A stretch of 49,687 bases of DNA, taken from the NCBI RefSeq assembly GCF_024539675.1, contig NZ_JAHHIT010000003.1, positions 16,884-66,570 on the forward strand, written 5' to 3'. This document shows, piece by piece, positions 18,601 to 26,142 of the stretch; the first letter of the stretch is position 1, and every line of letters starts with the position of its first letter. The position numbers were made by a program, and so were the translations under genes. A model generated the notes under the pieces. The model saw only the letters and a program-made list of their open reading frames with translations, had not been told where the DNA came from and did no database searches. Source of the DNA: Streptomyces hilarionis. GTDB taxonomy: Bacteria > Actinomycetota > Actinomycetes > Streptomycetales > Streptomycetaceae.

Positions 18601-19180
18601 CGACCACCCGCTCTTCGGCCTGGAGCACGTGCTGTCCGACAAGGCCGACGCGGGCATCGCCCAGCTCACCGGCGGCGAGCACGCGGACGGCGCGGTGGTC
18701 ACCATCGGCGGCATCATCTCCGGCCTCCAGCGCAAGATGACCAAGCAGGGCAACGCCTGGGCGATCGCCACCGTGGAGGACCTCGCGGGCTCCATCGAGT
18801 GCATGTTCTTCCCCGCGACCTACCAGCTCGTGTCGACCCAACTCGTCGAGGACGCCGTCGTCTTCGTCAAGGGCCGCCTCGACAAGCGCGAGGACGTGCC
18901 GCGGCTCGTCGCGATGGAGTTGCAGGTCCCCGACCTGTCCAACGCGGGCACCAACGCGCCCGTGATCCTCACCATCCCCGCCACCCGGGTCACCCCGCCG
19001 ATGATCAACCGCCTCGGCGAGATCCTCACCCACCACCGGGGCGACAGCGAGGTCCGCATCCGGCTCCAGGGCCCGACGAAGACGACCGTGCTGCGGCTGG
19101 ACCGCCACCGGGTCAAGCCCGACCCCGCCCTGTTCGGCGATCTGAAGGTGCTGCTCGGCCCGTCCTGTCTGGCCGGCTGA
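15641..19180 (+). CDS. dnaE: DNA polymerase III alpha subunit
   Basis: Replicative polymerase catalytic subunit, 1179 aa, normal length. The N-terminal PHP domain begins FTHLHVHTQYSLLDGA. The palm has the catalytic aspartates D417 and D419 in PDVDIDFDE, preceded by GPGRGSAAGS. The fingers carry YRPGPMG and VYQEQVQ, and the C-terminus holds the OB fold (VTIGGIISGLQRKMTKQGN) that binds single-stranded DNA. GTG 15641 follows CTGGAGGCC. The gene stands alone with a strong terminator at 19196. Confidence 0.98.
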   Translation: MSKPPFTHLHVHTQYSLLDGAARLKDMFDACNEMGMTHIAMSDHGNLHGAYDFFHTAKKAGVTPIIGIEAYVAPESRRNKRKIQWGQPHQKRDDVSGSGGYTHKTIWAANATGLHNLFKLSSDAYAEGWLQKWPRMDKETISQWSEGLIASTGCPSGELQTRLRLGQFDEALKSAAEYQDIFGKDRYFLELMDHGIDIEHRVRDGLLEIGKKLGIPPLVTNDSHYTYAHEATAHDALLCIQTGKNLSDPDRFRFDGTGYYLKSTDEMYAIDSSDAWQEGCANTLLVAEQIDTTGMFEAKNLMPKFDIPEGYTEVSWFKEEVRRGMDRRFPGGVPEDRQKQVEYEMDVIIQMGFPGYFLVVADFIMWAKNNGIAVGPGRGSAAGSIVAYAMGITDLDPIPHGLIFERFLNPERVSMPDVDIDFDERRRVEVIRYVTEKYGADKVAMIGTYGKIKAKNAIKDSARVLGYPYAMGDRLTKAMPADVLGKGIDLNGITDPSHPRYSEAGEIRAMYENEPDVKKVIDTAKGVEGLVRQMGVHAAGVIMSSEPIVDHAPIWVRHTDGVTITQWDYPQCESLGLLKMDFLGLRNLTIMDDAVKMVKSNKGIDLDLLALPLDDPKTFELLQRGDTLGVFQFDGGPMRSLLRLMKPDNFEDISAVSALYRPGPMGMDSHTNYALRKNKLQEITPIHKELEEPLQEVLAVTYGLIVYQEQVQKAAQIIAGYSLGEADILRRVMGKKKPDELAKNFVLFQKGARDKGYSDEAIQALWDVLVPFAGYAFNKAHSAAYGLVSYWTAYLKANHPAEYMAGLLTSVKDDKDKSAVYLNECRRMGIKVLPPNVNESVHNFAAQGDDVILFGLEAVRNVGTNVVESIIRSRKAKGKYASFPDYLDKVEAVACNKRTTESLIKAGAFDTLGHTRKGLTAQFEPMIDNVVAVKRKEAEGQFDLFGGMGEEDTSEPGFGLDVEFTTDEWEKTYLLAQEREMLGLYVSDHPLFGLEHVLSDKADAGIAQLTGGEHADGAVVTIGGIISGLQRKMTKQGNAWAIATVEDLAGSIECMFFPATYQLVSTQLVEDAVVFVKGRLDKREDVPRLVAMELQVPDLSNAGTNAPVILTIPATRVTPPMINRLGEILTHHRGDSEVRIRLQGPTKTTVLRLDRHRVKPDPALFGDLKVLLGPSCLAG

Positions 19181-19195
19181 TCGAGGGACCGCGAA

Positions 19196-19233
19196 CACGA
19201 GGGGGGCATCCGGCATCGGATGCGCCCCTCGTG
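19196..19233 (+). terminator. dnaE terminator hairpin
   Basis: CACGAGGGG and CCCCTCGTG close a long stem (19196-19233) that also includes GCATCCG / CGGATGC around a GCAT loop, with small mismatches. It starts 15 bases after the dnaE stop and also lies behind the 3' end of the minus-strand 54-aa gene, so it may serve both. Confidence 0.85.
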
Positions 19234-19267
19234 CGTGTCCGGGCTGCAACAGCCCGTCGCGCCGACG

Positions 19268-19432
19268 TCAGTTGTGGCCGAAGCGCTTCTGCCGGCCCTT
19301 GCGGGCCATGTCGGCGGGTGTCACCTGGGCGATGTGCTGCTCGGCCTGCGCCTCCATCGTGGACGGCCGTCCCGTCTGCTGACCACGCTCGGACTGCGGC
19401 TGCTTACGTTCCTGCTTCTTGTTCTTGGCCAT
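19268..19432 (-). CDS. Small basic protein, 54 aa, function unknown
   Basis: A 54-codon gene. The N-terminus is lysine-rich (MAKNKKQERKQ), the middle polar (SERGQQTGRPSTMEAQAEQH) and the C-terminus basic (DMARKGRQKRFGHN). It has no membrane segment and no motif I recognise. ATG 19432 follows GGAGGCAGAGCACC, an excellent ribosome site, and codon use has the high third-position GC of neighbours. A BldD-box-like palindrome lies about 80 bases upstream. A short nucleic-acid- or ribosome-associated protein is possible but unproven. Confidence 0.75.
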   Translation of the reverse strand: MAKNKKQERKQPQSERGQQTGRPSTMEAQAEQHIAQVTPADMARKGRQKRFGHN

Positions 19433-19513
19433 GGTGCTCTGCCTCCTGGGGGGATCTAGGGGCCAGGGCCGGGACCAGATTCACATAGGCTGACTTACGA
19501 CGCATTTCGGATA

Positions 19514-19528
19514 ATTACCCTGTGTAAC
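19514..19528. promoter_or_regulatory. Perfect match to the BldD-box consensus
   Basis: The sequence TTACCCTGTGTAAC (19515-19528), with its flanking base, fits every fixed position of the published BldD consensus nTnACnC(A/T)GnGTnAn and is palindromic. It overlaps a -10-like GATAAT (19510-19515, plus strand) in the AT-rich gap between the divergent 54-aa gene and the NYN-domain gene. BldD with cyclic di-GMP represses Streptomyces development genes, so either or both neighbours may be controlled by it. Binding is inferred. Confidence 0.7.
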
Positions 19529-19655
19529 AGGGGGTGTCGGCACGCATGGGCGCGAAACGCCACGCCGAAGATCGAGTTCCGGCCGTTAACCTCCGCACCG
19601 TCGGGCAGACTCGAAGGAAGCCCGAAGCAAACCTCCCGGAAAGAGGGTGAGTCGT

Positions 19656-20876
19656 GTGGACCGCTGCATCGTCCTGGTGGACGCCGGGTATCTGCTGGGG
19701 GCGGCCGCGAGTCTCCTCGCCGGAGAGCCCTCGCGATCCCGCATCACCGTCGACCACGCCGCCCTTGTGCAGGGCCTTCGCGAACAGGCCGAGTCCGAGA
19801 CCGAGCGCCCGCTGCTGCGCATCTACTGGTTCGACGGCGCGCCCGACCGCGTTCCGCAGCCGGAGCACCGCAGGCTGCGGGTGATGCCCCGGGTGACCGT
19901 CCGGCTGGGCGCCCTCACCCGCAGCGACGGACGGTGGGCCCAGAAGGGCGTCGACGCCGCCATGCACGCCGAACTGACCGAGCTGGCCCGCAACCGCGCC
20001 TGCTCCGACGTCGTCCTCGTCACCGGCGACGGCGATCTGCTGCCCGGGATGATGGCCGCCAAGGAGCACGGCGTCGCCGTCCACCTGTGGGCCGTGCAGG
20101 CCGCCGACGGCGACTACAACCAGTCCGAGGACCTGGTCGCCGAGGCCGACGAACGGCGCGTCCTGGACCGCACCTGGATCACCAAGGCCGTCCGCGCCAG
20201 GGAACTCGGCGGGATCTGCGCGCCGCCGCCGGCCCCCCGCCCCGAGATCGCCGCCATCCTCTCCGCCCCGCTGCCCGACTCCGGCCTCGCGCCCACCGCC
20301 GAGCGCACCCCCGAGGAGACCGAGCACCCCTCCGGGGGCGGCGGCTCCGACAACGGCGTCCAGGAGCGCGTCCCCGCCCCCAAGGGCGTGCCCACCCCCA
20401 AGGACCTGGCCGCCCTGCGCGCACCCGGCGCCCCCGCCGCGCCGCACCCCGCCACCGCCACCCTGCGCTGGTCCTCCGACAGGGGCTGGGTCGACCGTCC
20501 CGGAACGGCCCCCGAGCCCTCCGAGGTCGCCTCGATGCCGACGCTCGCGCAGGTCACCACGGCCGAGCAGCGGTGGGCCGACCGCGAGGAGGACATCACC
20601 ACCGTCGGCGGCGACCCCTACGAGGTGGGCCAGGTCTTCGCCCGCCGCTGGATGGGCCGCCTCGGCGACCAGGGCCATCTGCAGAAGCTCTCGGGGATGT
20701 ACCCGCGCATCCCGCACCGCATCGACGGCGAGCTGCTGCGCTACGCCGCCCGTTTCGGCCTGCTCGCCCACAAGGACGACCAGATCGACGAACACGACCG
20801 CTACGCCATCCGGGCGGGTTTCTGGCGCGAGATCGACGTCCGCACGGCTGCCGAGCACGCTCCGGCCGGGGACTGA
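19656..20876 (+). CDS. NYN-domain protein (PIN-like putative ribonuclease)
   Basis: 406 aa. Residues 1-170 form a NYN/LabA-like domain of the PIN-nuclease fold. Acidic residues are in the right places: CIVLVDAGYLLG (D8) and VVLVTGDGDLLPGMMAAKEHG (the DGD pair). A proline/alanine-rich linker (~185-275) separates it from a C-terminal helical domain (~280-400: VGQVFARRWMGRLGDQ) found with NYN domains. It is probably RNA-processing; no target is known. GTG 19656 is preferred over GTG 19647 because the ribosome site AGAGGG ends nine bases before it. A BldD-box match lies about 130 bases upstream. Confidence 0.88.
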   Translation: MDRCIVLVDAGYLLGAAASLLAGEPSRSRITVDHAALVQGLREQAESETERPLLRIYWFDGAPDRVPQPEHRRLRVMPRVTVRLGALTRSDGRWAQKGVDAAMHAELTELARNRACSDVVLVTGDGDLLPGMMAAKEHGVAVHLWAVQAADGDYNQSEDLVAEADERRVLDRTWITKAVRARELGGICAPPPAPRPEIAAILSAPLPDSGLAPTAERTPEETEHPSGGGGSDNGVQERVPAPKGVPTPKDLAALRAPGAPAAPHPATATLRWSSDRGWVDRPGTAPEPSEVASMPTLAQVTTAEQRWADREEDITTVGGDPYEVGQVFARRWMGRLGDQGHLQKLSGMYPRIPHRIDGELLRYAARFGLLAHKDDQIDEHDRYAIRAGFWREIDVRTAAEHAPAGD

Positions 20877-20939
20877 CCCGGGCGTCCCCCGCGCCCCCGA
20901 CGGCGGGCGGACGTCCCCGACCCCGTACCCTCGTGCCTT

Positions 20940-21959
20940 GTGAGTACGCGCGCGGCATCGGCACTTCGGCACGGGGACGAGGTCGTGTGCGCCGTGCGCG
21001 GGCTGACGAAGTCCTACCCGGCGGTGCGGGGCCGGCGCGGCGCTCCCGCGACCCCCGAGGTCCGGGCCACCGACGACGTGCGGCTCGACATCCGCCGCGG
21101 TGAGATCTTCGGGCTGCTCGGCCCGAACGGCGCGGGCAAGACCACGCTCGTGCGGCAGATGACCGGCCTGATGCGGCCCGACGCGGGCCGGGTGGAGATC
21201 CTCGGCCACGACATCGTGCGCCACCCCGACCGGGCCGCCCGGATCCTCGCCTACCTCGGGCAGGAGTCCACCGCCCTCGACGAGCTCACGGTCTCGCTGG
21301 CCGCCGAGACCACCGGCCGGCTGCGCGGCCTGGACGTGCACGCGGCCCGCCGCGAGCGCGACGCCGTCCTCGACGAACTGGGCCTCACGCCGCTGGCCGG
21401 GCGGCCGCTGCGCAAGCTGTCCGGCGGACAGCGCCGCCTCGCCTGCTTCGCCGCCGCGCTGGTGGGCGAGCGGCCCCTGCTGGTGCTGGACGAGCCGACC
21501 ACCGGCATGGACCCGGTGGCGCGCCGGGCCGTGTGGGCCGCGGTGGACCGGCGGCGGGCCGAACGAGGGACGACCGTGCTGCTCGTCACCCACAACGTCA
21601 TCGAGGCGGAGACCGTGCTGGACCGCGTCGCCGTCCTGGACCAGGGCCGGGTCATCGCCTGCGACACCCCCGCCGGGCTCAAGGAGCAGGTCGCCGGCGA
21701 GGTGCGCGTGGAGCTGGTGTGGCGCGAGCGCGCGCCGCTGGACGTGCCCGAGGTCGCCGCGCTGCGGGAGCGGGCCGTGGAGGCCGGACGCCGCTGGACG
21801 CTGCGGCTGGCCCCCGACGAGGCCCGGGCCGTCGTCGCCACCGTCACCGGTGGGGCCGCCTTCGCCGCGCTGGACGACTTCACCCTGGCCACCCCGAGCC
21901 TGGAGGACGTCTACCTGGCGCTGGGCGGGGCGGCACGGCAGGGACTGGTGCGGGCGTGA
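20940..21959 (+). CDS. ABC transporter ATP-binding protein (CcmA/drug-export type)
   Basis: 339 aa ATPase of an exporter. Walker A GLLGPNGAGKTTL, signature LSGGQRRLACFAAAL, Walker B LLVLDEPTTGMDPVARRAVW and the H-loop LVTHNVIEAE are all intact. The C-terminal ~90 residues after the ATPase core are typical of the DrrA/NatA group. It pairs with the permease gene that starts 103 bases downstream. The exported substrate cannot be told from sequence. Confidence 0.95.
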   Translation: MSTRAASALRHGDEVVCAVRGLTKSYPAVRGRRGAPATPEVRATDDVRLDIRRGEIFGLLGPNGAGKTTLVRQMTGLMRPDAGRVEILGHDIVRHPDRAARILAYLGQESTALDELTVSLAAETTGRLRGLDVHAARRERDAVLDELGLTPLAGRPLRKLSGGQRRLACFAAALVGERPLLVLDEPTTGMDPVARRAVWAAVDRRRAERGTTVLLVTHNVIEAETVLDRVAVLDQGRVIACDTPAGLKEQVAGEVRVELVWRERAPLDVPEVAALRERAVEAGRRWTLRLAPDEARAVVATVTGGAAFAALDDFTLATPSLEDVYLALGGAARQGLVRA

Positions 21960-22062
21960 ACACGTGGGCGATCAGGAGCGCGAGGCGCGCCGGGGTGAGC
22001 GGGCGGGCCGGCGGGGCCGTATGGGACGGTATGAGAACCGTAGGGAAGAGGAGCAGCGCCAC

Positions 22063-22890
22063 GTGAGTGTCGTACCCGCCGAGGTTCTGCCGGGCGGCGC
22101 CCGGGCCGCCGTCACACCGACGGCCCGCACCGGCGCCGCCGAGCTCGCGCCGCGCGCCCGGCTGTGGCCGTCGCTCGTGGCCGTGTACCGGGCCCAGCTC
22201 TCCCGGGCCCGGGTGGCGCGGATCCCGCTGCTGTTCGTGGCGACCTTCCAGTCGGTCGGCATCCTGATCATGATGCGGGGCGTGGTGGACGGCGGCCACG
22301 AGGCGGAGTCCGTCGTCGCGGGCTCCGCGGTGCTGGTCGTCGCCTTCGTCGCGCTGAACCTGCTCGCCCAGTACTTCGGACAGCTGCGGGCGAGCGGGGG
22401 CCTGGACCACTACGCGACGCTTCCCGTGCCGCCCGCGGCCGTGGTCCTGGGCGCCGCGGGCGCCTACGCCTCCTTCACGGTGCCGGGCACGCTGGTGACC
22501 GCCGTCTTCGGATCCGTGCTGTTCGGGCTGCCCCTGACGCACCTGTGGGTCCTCGCGGCCGTGATCCCGCTGGCCGGCGCCGCCCTGTCCGGGCTCGGCG
22601 CGGCCTTCGGGCTGCTCGCCCCGCGGCCGGAGCTGGCCACGGTGCTCGGCCAGCTCGGCATGTCGGCCGCGCTGCTGCTGGGCGTGCTGCCGCCGGACCG
22701 GATGCCGCAGGCGGTGCGCTTCGCCCGTGACCTGCTGCCGTCGACGTACGGGGTGGACGCGTTCGCCCGGACCTTCGGGACGGACCCGGACTGGGCGCTG
22801 GTGCTCGGCGACCTCGCCGTGTGCGCGGGTGTGGGCGTCGTCTCGCTCGCCGTCGCCACCTGGGCGTACCGCCGGGCCGCCGTCCGGTGA
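22063..22890 (+). CDS. ABC-2 type exporter permease
   Basis: 275 aa membrane protein with six hydrophobic segments in residues ~40-270 (for example IPLLFVATFQSVGILIMM, AVIPLAGAALSGLGAAFGLL). This is the ABC-2 layout of DrrB/NodJ-type permeases. It is the partner of the ATPase directly upstream. GTG 22063 is chosen because GAAGAGGAG precedes it; an in-frame ATG at 22021 would add 14 charged residues. The gap between the two genes (21960-22062) is short and shows no terminator, so they are probably one operon. Confidence 0.9.
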   Translation: MSVVPAEVLPGGARAAVTPTARTGAAELAPRARLWPSLVAVYRAQLSRARVARIPLLFVATFQSVGILIMMRGVVDGGHEAESVVAGSAVLVVAFVALNLLAQYFGQLRASGGLDHYATLPVPPAAVVLGAAGAYASFTVPGTLVTAVFGSVLFGLPLTHLWVLAAVIPLAGAALSGLGAAFGLLAPRPELATVLGQLGMSAALLLGVLPPDRMPQAVRFARDLLPSTYGVDAFARTFGTDPDWALVLGDLAVCAGVGVVSLAVATWAYRRAAVR

Positions 22891-22924
22891 CGCGCGGCTC
22901 GGGCGGGCCTGGCACGATGTCAGG

Positions 22925-23623
22925 GTGACCGCACCGCTGACTCCGCCTCCGCCGCCGCACGAACCGTCCTCGCACGAGGCCCGGCCGCCGTCGCCCGCGG
23001 GGCACGCGGGAGTGGCCGCCGCGCCCCATGACGTCGCGTACGGACAGGACGGGCCCGGGATGAAGACCGAACTGCGCGAAGCCGCCGTGATCACGGTCGT
23101 GGTCGCCGTCGCCGGCGCGCTGCTCGGGCTGCTGTGGGTGTGGCTGGCCCCGCACGTGCCGCTCGTCGGGGACCTGGCGGACGACCAGTGGGTCGTCTAC
23201 TTCAAGGACACCGAGGGCGAGCAGGCGATCGGGGTGGACGGGACGTTCACCCTGCTGGCCCTGGCGTGCGGCGCGGTGAGCGCGGTCGCGGTGTTCCTGT
23301 GGCGGCGGCGTGGCGGGGTGCCGCTGGTCGTCGCGCTCGCGGTCGGCGGGTTCCTCGGGTCGCTGCTGGCGTGGCGGCTGGGGGTGTGGCTCGGGCCCGA
23401 GTCCGACGTGATCGCGCACGCGCGGTCGGCGGGCAAGGGGGTGACGTTCTCCGCGCCGCTGAAGCTCGGGGCGAAGGGCGCGCTCCTCGCCTGGCCGCTC
23501 GCCGCCTCGCTCGTGCACCTGGGACTCACGGCGCTGTTCGGCCCCCGCGACCCCGAGCCGTTCGATCCCTACGGGTCCTACGGAAAGTCCCCCAAGGACG
23601 GGTACGGGACCCCCCTGGCCTAG
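22925..23623 (+). CDS. Uncharacterised membrane protein (DUF2567-like)
   Basis: 232 aa. A proline/histidine-rich cytoplasmic N-terminus of ~55 residues is followed by four hydrophobic segments (near 63-85, 112-130, 138-158, 182-205). An extracytoplasmic loop after the first (DQWVVYFKDTEGEQAIGVDG) resembles DUF2567 of actinobacteria, a tentative match. GTG 22925 has no ribosome site, while CACGAT (22913-22918) ends six bases before it, which suggests a leaderless transcript. Nothing in the sequence ties it to the ABC exporter upstream. Confidence 0.78.
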   Translation: MTAPLTPPPPPHEPSSHEARPPSPAGHAGVAAAPHDVAYGQDGPGMKTELREAAVITVVVAVAGALLGLLWVWLAPHVPLVGDLADDQWVVYFKDTEGEQAIGVDGTFTLLALACGAVSAVAVFLWRRRGGVPLVVALAVGGFLGSLLAWRLGVWLGPESDVIAHARSAGKGVTFSAPLKLGAKGALLAWPLAASLVHLGLTALFGPRDPEPFDPYGSYGKSPKDGYGTPLA

Positions 23624-23624
23624 A

Positions 23625-23648
23625 GCCCGCCCGTCGGATCCGGCGGGC
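23625..23648. terminator. Short hairpin between convergent genes
   Basis: GCCCGCC (23625-23631) pairs with GGCGGGC (23642-23648). It starts two bases after the stop of the DUF2567-like gene and lies before the 3' end of the ybaK gene. There is no T-tract. Confidence 0.5.
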
Positions 23649-23670
23649 CGGGGGCTCGGGCCGAAGTCGC

Positions 23671-24174
23671 TCAGGCCCGGCCGACCGGGGACAGCACCGC
23701 CGTCGTGAGCCGGGCCAGGTCCTCGGGGGAGAGCTCCACCTCCAGGCCCCTGCGCCCCGCGGAGACGCAGATCGTGGCGTGGGCCGTCGCCGAGTCGTCC
23801 AGGACCGTGGGGAGCTTCTTGCGCTGGCCCAGCGGGGAGATGCCGCCCCGGACGTAGCCCGTGGTGCGTTCGGCCAGCGCGGGGTCGGCCATCGCCGCGC
23901 GTTTGCCGCCCACCGCCGCCGCCAGGGCCTTCAGGTCCAGGGAGCCGGCCACCGGCACCACCGCCACCGTCAGGGTCCCGTCCACGTCCGCGACCAGCGT
24001 CTTGAAGACGCGGTCGGGGGAGACGCCCATTGCCTCGGCCGCCTCCTCGCCGTAGGAGGGGTGGCTCGGATCGTGCTCGTAGGCGTGGACCGTGAAGTCC
24101 ACGCCGGCCGCCGTCAGGGCCACCGTCGCCGGCGTGCCCCCGGACTGCTGCTGCTTCTTCGACTTCTTCGCCAT
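23671..24174 (-). CDS. ybaK: YbaK-type Cys-tRNA(Pro)/Cys-tRNA(Cys) deacylase
   Basis: 167 aa trans-editing enzyme that hydrolyses mischarged Cys-tRNA(Pro). It is an intact YbaK domain: VFKTLVADVDGTLTVAVVPV, a lysine-containing LDLKALAAAVGGKRAAMAD segment and the TGYVRGGISPLGQRKKLP motif typical of YbaK rather than ProX. ATG 24174 follows CGGGAAGG. It is the last gene of a minus-strand run and sits 19 bases after the Lon-domain gene. Confidence 0.95.
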   Translation of the reverse strand: MAKKSKKQQQSGGTPATVALTAAGVDFTVHAYEHDPSHPSYGEEAAEAMGVSPDRVFKTLVADVDGTLTVAVVPVAGSLDLKALAAAVGGKRAAMADPALAERTTGYVRGGISPLGQRKKLPTVLDDSATAHATICVSAGRRGLEVELSPEDLARLTTAVLSPVGRA

Positions 24175-24193
24175 CGGGGCCTTCCCGGGAACG

Positions 24194-24934
24194 TCAGTTG
24201 AGACTCGTCGGGCCGCGGGTCAGCTCCGCCGCGGGCAGCGAGGGCAGGTTGCGGATGATCGCCGTCTCCGCGCGCAGGAGGGTCAGCTCGTCCCGCAGCC
24301 GGGAGGCCGTGTCCGGCGCCTGGAGCAGCCGCTGCTTGGTGGGGGTGTCCAGCATCATCGCGGCGGCCACCAGGTACGACACCACCGACGGGTCGTCGGG
24401 GAGGTCGGCGCCCGTGGTCAGCGAGCGCTCGCGGGCGCCCGCCAGCCGCTTCTGGTACTGGCGGAAGGACCGCAGCACGCCCTCCGCGAGGGCGCCCGCC
24501 TCGTCGCCCGGGTCCTCGGGCAGCTCCTGCAACTCCGCCGTCAGGAAGGGCCCGGAGGCGTCCACGGACAGGAGCTTGACGCGGGTCGTGCCGGTCGCCA
24601 GGACCTCGAAGGTGCCGTCGGCGCGCTCGCGGACGGTCGCGGCGTCGGCCACGCAGCCGATGCCGTGGAAGGTCTTGAGCGGGTCGTCGCCGAAACCGGC
24701 CGCGGGGCCGCGTTCGGGCAGCGCCGTCTGGTCGGGCAGACCGGGGGAGCTGGGCGCCACCTCGTGGCCGTCGCGGATGGCGACGACGGCGAACCGGCGC
24801 GATTCGTCCTCGGGGGTCTTCAGAAGGTCGCGCATCATGGCGCGATAACGCTCCTCGAAGACGTTGAGCGGGAGTACGAGTCCCGGGAACAACACCGAGT
24901 TCAGGGGGAAGAGCGGCAGACGGACGGTGGTCAC
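24194..24934 (-). CDS. Lon substrate-binding (PUA-like) domain protein
   Basis: 246 aa. It matches the stand-alone Lon N-terminal (LON/PUL) domain: LPLFPLNSVLFPGLVLPLNV at the start, then EERYRAMMRDLL, IGCVADAATVRERADG and a helical C-terminal half. There is no ATPase or protease domain, so it is not Lon itself. Such proteins probably bind unfolded protein or peptides; the role is unknown. GTG 24934 is the only start that fits the domain. The upstream gene ends 11 bases before it, suggesting an operon. Confidence 0.9.
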   Translation of the reverse strand: MTTVRLPLFPLNSVLFPGLVLPLNVFEERYRAMMRDLLKTPEDESRRFAVVAIRDGHEVAPSSPGLPDQTALPERGPAAGFGDDPLKTFHGIGCVADAATVRERADGTFEVLATGTTRVKLLSVDASGPFLTAELQELPEDPGDEAGALAEGVLRSFRQYQKRLAGARERSLTTGADLPDDPSVVSYLVAAAMMLDTPTKQRLLQAPDTASRLRDELTLLRAETAIIRNLPSLPAAELTRGPTSLN

Positions 24935-24945
24935 GACGCAGAAGC

Positions 24946-25977
24946 CTAGTGGTCCTGCGGACGGGCTCGTCCGCCGTGCCCGTTCCCCGGCTCCCAGGGG
25001 GGCTGCTCCGACGGTCCCGAGCGCACTTCCTCGCGGACCGCCAGGAAGTGGCCGAGAGGGTCCTCGGACAGCCGGTCCCAGGGGAAGGAAGTGGCGTACG
25101 GGCCGATCAGACGCAGCTGGGCGAGGGCCTCGTCGCGCCGGTCGAGGCGGACCAGGACGTACGTCAGCAGGTTGCGTATCTCGGCCGGCCACGGGTCCGC
25201 CGCCGGGAAGCGGGCCGAGAGCGCGACGGCCCGGTCGGCGGCCGCGTCCAGCCGTTCGCGCGGCACCTCGGGGCCGCAGCCGTCGATCAGGTAGGCGAAT
25301 GCGGCGCGGGCCGGGAGCGCCTGGACGAGGGAGCCGGCCGGCGCGTCCTGGGCGGCCCGGTCGGCGAAGTCGAAGCACTCGCGGTGCGAGCCGTGCCAGG
25401 ACTCGGCCAGATAGCGCTTGGCGGCCACATGGCAGCCGTAGTGGTGCGGGGCGCGGCGCACCGCGGCCTCCCACAGCTCGCCGAAGTACTTGTGCCCGGC
25501 GCGGGTTCCGCGGGCGTGGTCCAGGGCTATCCGCCACGGCACCGGGTCGCGCACGTCGCTCTGCGCGGCCGCCGTGATCAGCGGGCTCACCTCGCGCAGC
25601 AGCTCGGCCCGGGCGGGCGACCCCCAGGCGCGGTCCACGGCGAGCTGCGCGCCGACGAGCAGGACGTCGGGGTCGCGGGGGGCGGCGGCGCGCCAGTCCT
25701 CGAACCACTCGGGGCGCGAGCGGGCGAAGGACGCCAGCCGGGTGGCGTACCGGTCGCGGTACTCCCACTCGGCGCGTTCGCGGGTGTGAAGCAGCAGTTC
25801 GGCGGCGGGAGCGTACGCGCCGAGGCCGGCGGCGACCAGCGCGGGGCCGAGTCGGTCGTCCGGCACGTCGAGGAGCACCTCGTCGTCGGCGGGGAGCCCG
25901 GCGGCGCTGTGGGGGGCGACGTACCGTGCCGACCGGGACGTCCGGGCGGTGCGGATGAAGGGGGGCAGCAGAGCCAT
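24946..25977 (-). CDS. Unrecognised alpha-helical protein, possibly TPR-like
   Basis: 343 aa soluble protein without a family I can name. It is rich in short amphipathic helices with regular W, A and L spacing (for example WEYRDRYATRLASFARSRPE, RLDRRDEALAQLRLIGPYAT), which recalls tetratricopeptide or SEL1-type repeats. The C-terminus ends PPWEPGNGHGG. ATG 25977 is preferred because GGGCGAC precedes it; an in-frame ATG at 25989 adds four residues. Its upstream gap (25978-26142) has a TTTTAC/TTGACC-like stretch that could be its promoter on the minus strand. Confidence 0.72.
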   Translation of the reverse strand: MALLPPFIRTARTSRSARYVAPHSAAGLPADDEVLLDVPDDRLGPALVAAGLGAYAPAAELLLHTRERAEWEYRDRYATRLASFARSRPEWFEDWRAAAPRDPDVLLVGAQLAVDRAWGSPARAELLREVSPLITAAAQSDVRDPVPWRIALDHARGTRAGHKYFGELWEAAVRRAPHHYGCHVAAKRYLAESWHGSHRECFDFADRAAQDAPAGSLVQALPARAAFAYLIDGCGPEVPRERLDAAADRAVALSARFPAADPWPAEIRNLLTYVLVRLDRRDEALAQLRLIGPYATSFPWDRLSEDPLGHFLAVREEVRSGPSEQPPWEPGNGHGGRARPQDH

Positions 25978-26142
25978 GGTGTCGCCCATTGAAAAGCCGC
26001 GGGTTCAGATCGCGCCAGAGGGCGCGGGCAACCTGTGGAAAGTTGTACGCCGTCAGGTCAAGGGACGGTAAAATGCAAACGGTCGCGCGGCCGTGCCCGA
26101 CGGCCTCGGCGAGGGCGGCGGACGGCCGCCCCGCGCCGGCCG

